Shown piece by piece: positions 10,259 to 10,499 of a stretch of DNA of 10,499 nt (positions are counted from its first letter, which is position 1; each line of letters starts with the position of its first letter). This stretch comes from Gemmatimonadales bacterium (lineage in GTDB: Bacteria; Gemmatimonadota; Gemmatimonadetes; Gemmatimonadales; GWC2-71-9). The notes under the pieces are model-generated. The model was given only the letters and a program-made list of their open reading frames with translations. It did no database searches and had not been told where the DNA came from. A program made the position numbers and the translations under genes. The stretch is taken from positions 1 to 10,499 of the forward strand of contig JACDDX010000035.1 of assembly GCA_013816685.1 (NCBI GenBank), read 5' to 3'.

Positions 10259-10499
10259 CGCGGGTGCTGGTGACGGGTGCCGCCGGCTTCATCGGCTCCC
10301 ACCTCGTCGAGGCGCTGGTGCGTCGCGGCGACGAAGTCATCGGGGTGGACAACTTCGACCCGTTCTATCCGCGGTCGATGAAAGAGCAGAATCTTGCGGA
10401 GATGGGGCACCTGCCCGGATTCACCTTCCACGAGCAGGACATGCTGGACACCGACGCGATGGCGCGGCTGCTCACGCCCGAGACCGTGCTCGTGCACCT
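10255..10499 (+). CDS. NAD-dependent sugar epimerase/dehydratase, probably UDP-glucuronate 4-epimerase (5' part, 3' truncated)
   Basis: This is the first 81 codons of an extended SDR protein cut by the window edge. A GTG start gives MTRVLVTGAAGFIGSHLVEALVRRGDEVIGVDNF: a Rossmann fold with TGxxGxxG (7-13) and an acidic residue ending strand 2 (D32), typical of NAD-dependent enzymes. The DNFDPFYPRSMKEQNL segment (32-47) resembles the start of UDP-glucuronate 4-epimerases and related GalE-like proteins, where a 'DNFxxxY...K' pattern follows strand 2. Directly downstream of ugd, it could convert UDP-glucuronate to UDP-galacturonate. The catalytic Tyr and Lys lie beyond the window, so the reaction is only suggested; a decarboxylase (UDP-xylose synthase) or a dehydratase is possible. 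The start overlaps the ugd stop by 4 bases (GTGA). Confidence 0.8.
   Translation, partial: MTRVLVTGAAGFIGSHLVEALVRRGDEVIGVDNFDPFYPRSMKEQNLAEMGHLPGFTFHEQDMLDTDAMARLLTPETVLVH

Overview
The window is GC-rich (about two thirds G+C) and densely packed bacterial DNA. Nine genes, all on the + strand, fill it almost completely: seven are complete and two are cut by the window edges. Every junction except one is an overlap or a 1-base gap, so this looks like one long operon, or two if the only real gap (62 bases, about 5473-5534) holds a promoter. The gene set (O-antigen-type nucleotide-sugar enzymes, an Rmd-like reductase and MurB) suggests a Gram-negative-type, high-GC bacterium. Gemmatimonadota or a similar environmental phylum would fit, but the sequence alone does not fix the taxon. 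No RNA gene, mobile element, CRISPR array or foreign-looking segment was seen.

Layout. 2-664: 3' part of an Rmd-like GDP-6-deoxy-sugar reductase of the SDR family. 648-3923: carB, the complete large subunit of carbamoyl-phosphate synthase. 3911-4876: murB, for peptidoglycan precursor synthesis. 4882-5472, 5535-6650, 6647-7657 and 7657-8943: a contiguous acetyltransferase, aminotransferase, Gfo/Idh/MocA dehydrogenase and nucleotide-sugar 6-dehydrogenase, matching WbpD, WbpE, WbpB and WbpA. 8945-10258: a second UDP-sugar 6-dehydrogenase of the UDP-glucose type (Ugd). 10255-10499: the start of an extended-SDR sugar epimerase, probably acting on UDP-glucuronate.

How the genes work together. WbpA, WbpB, WbpE and WbpD are the four enzymes known to turn UDP-GlcNAc into UDP-2,3-diacetamido-2,3-dideoxy-D-glucuronic acid (UDP-GlcNAc3NAcA). 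Here the gene order is the exact reverse of the reaction order. Ugd and the last gene would supply a second uronic acid branch (UDP-glucuronate and perhaps UDP-galacturonate), and the first gene points to a GDP-linked 6-deoxyhexose. MurB works on a UDP-GlcNAc derivative, and CarB feeds UTP synthesis, so most of the window draws on or supplies UDP-activated sugars. The pathway itself is known. The less usual points are carB and murB translationally coupled between surface-sugar genes with no carA in view, and two divergent UDP-sugar dehydrogenases side by side.
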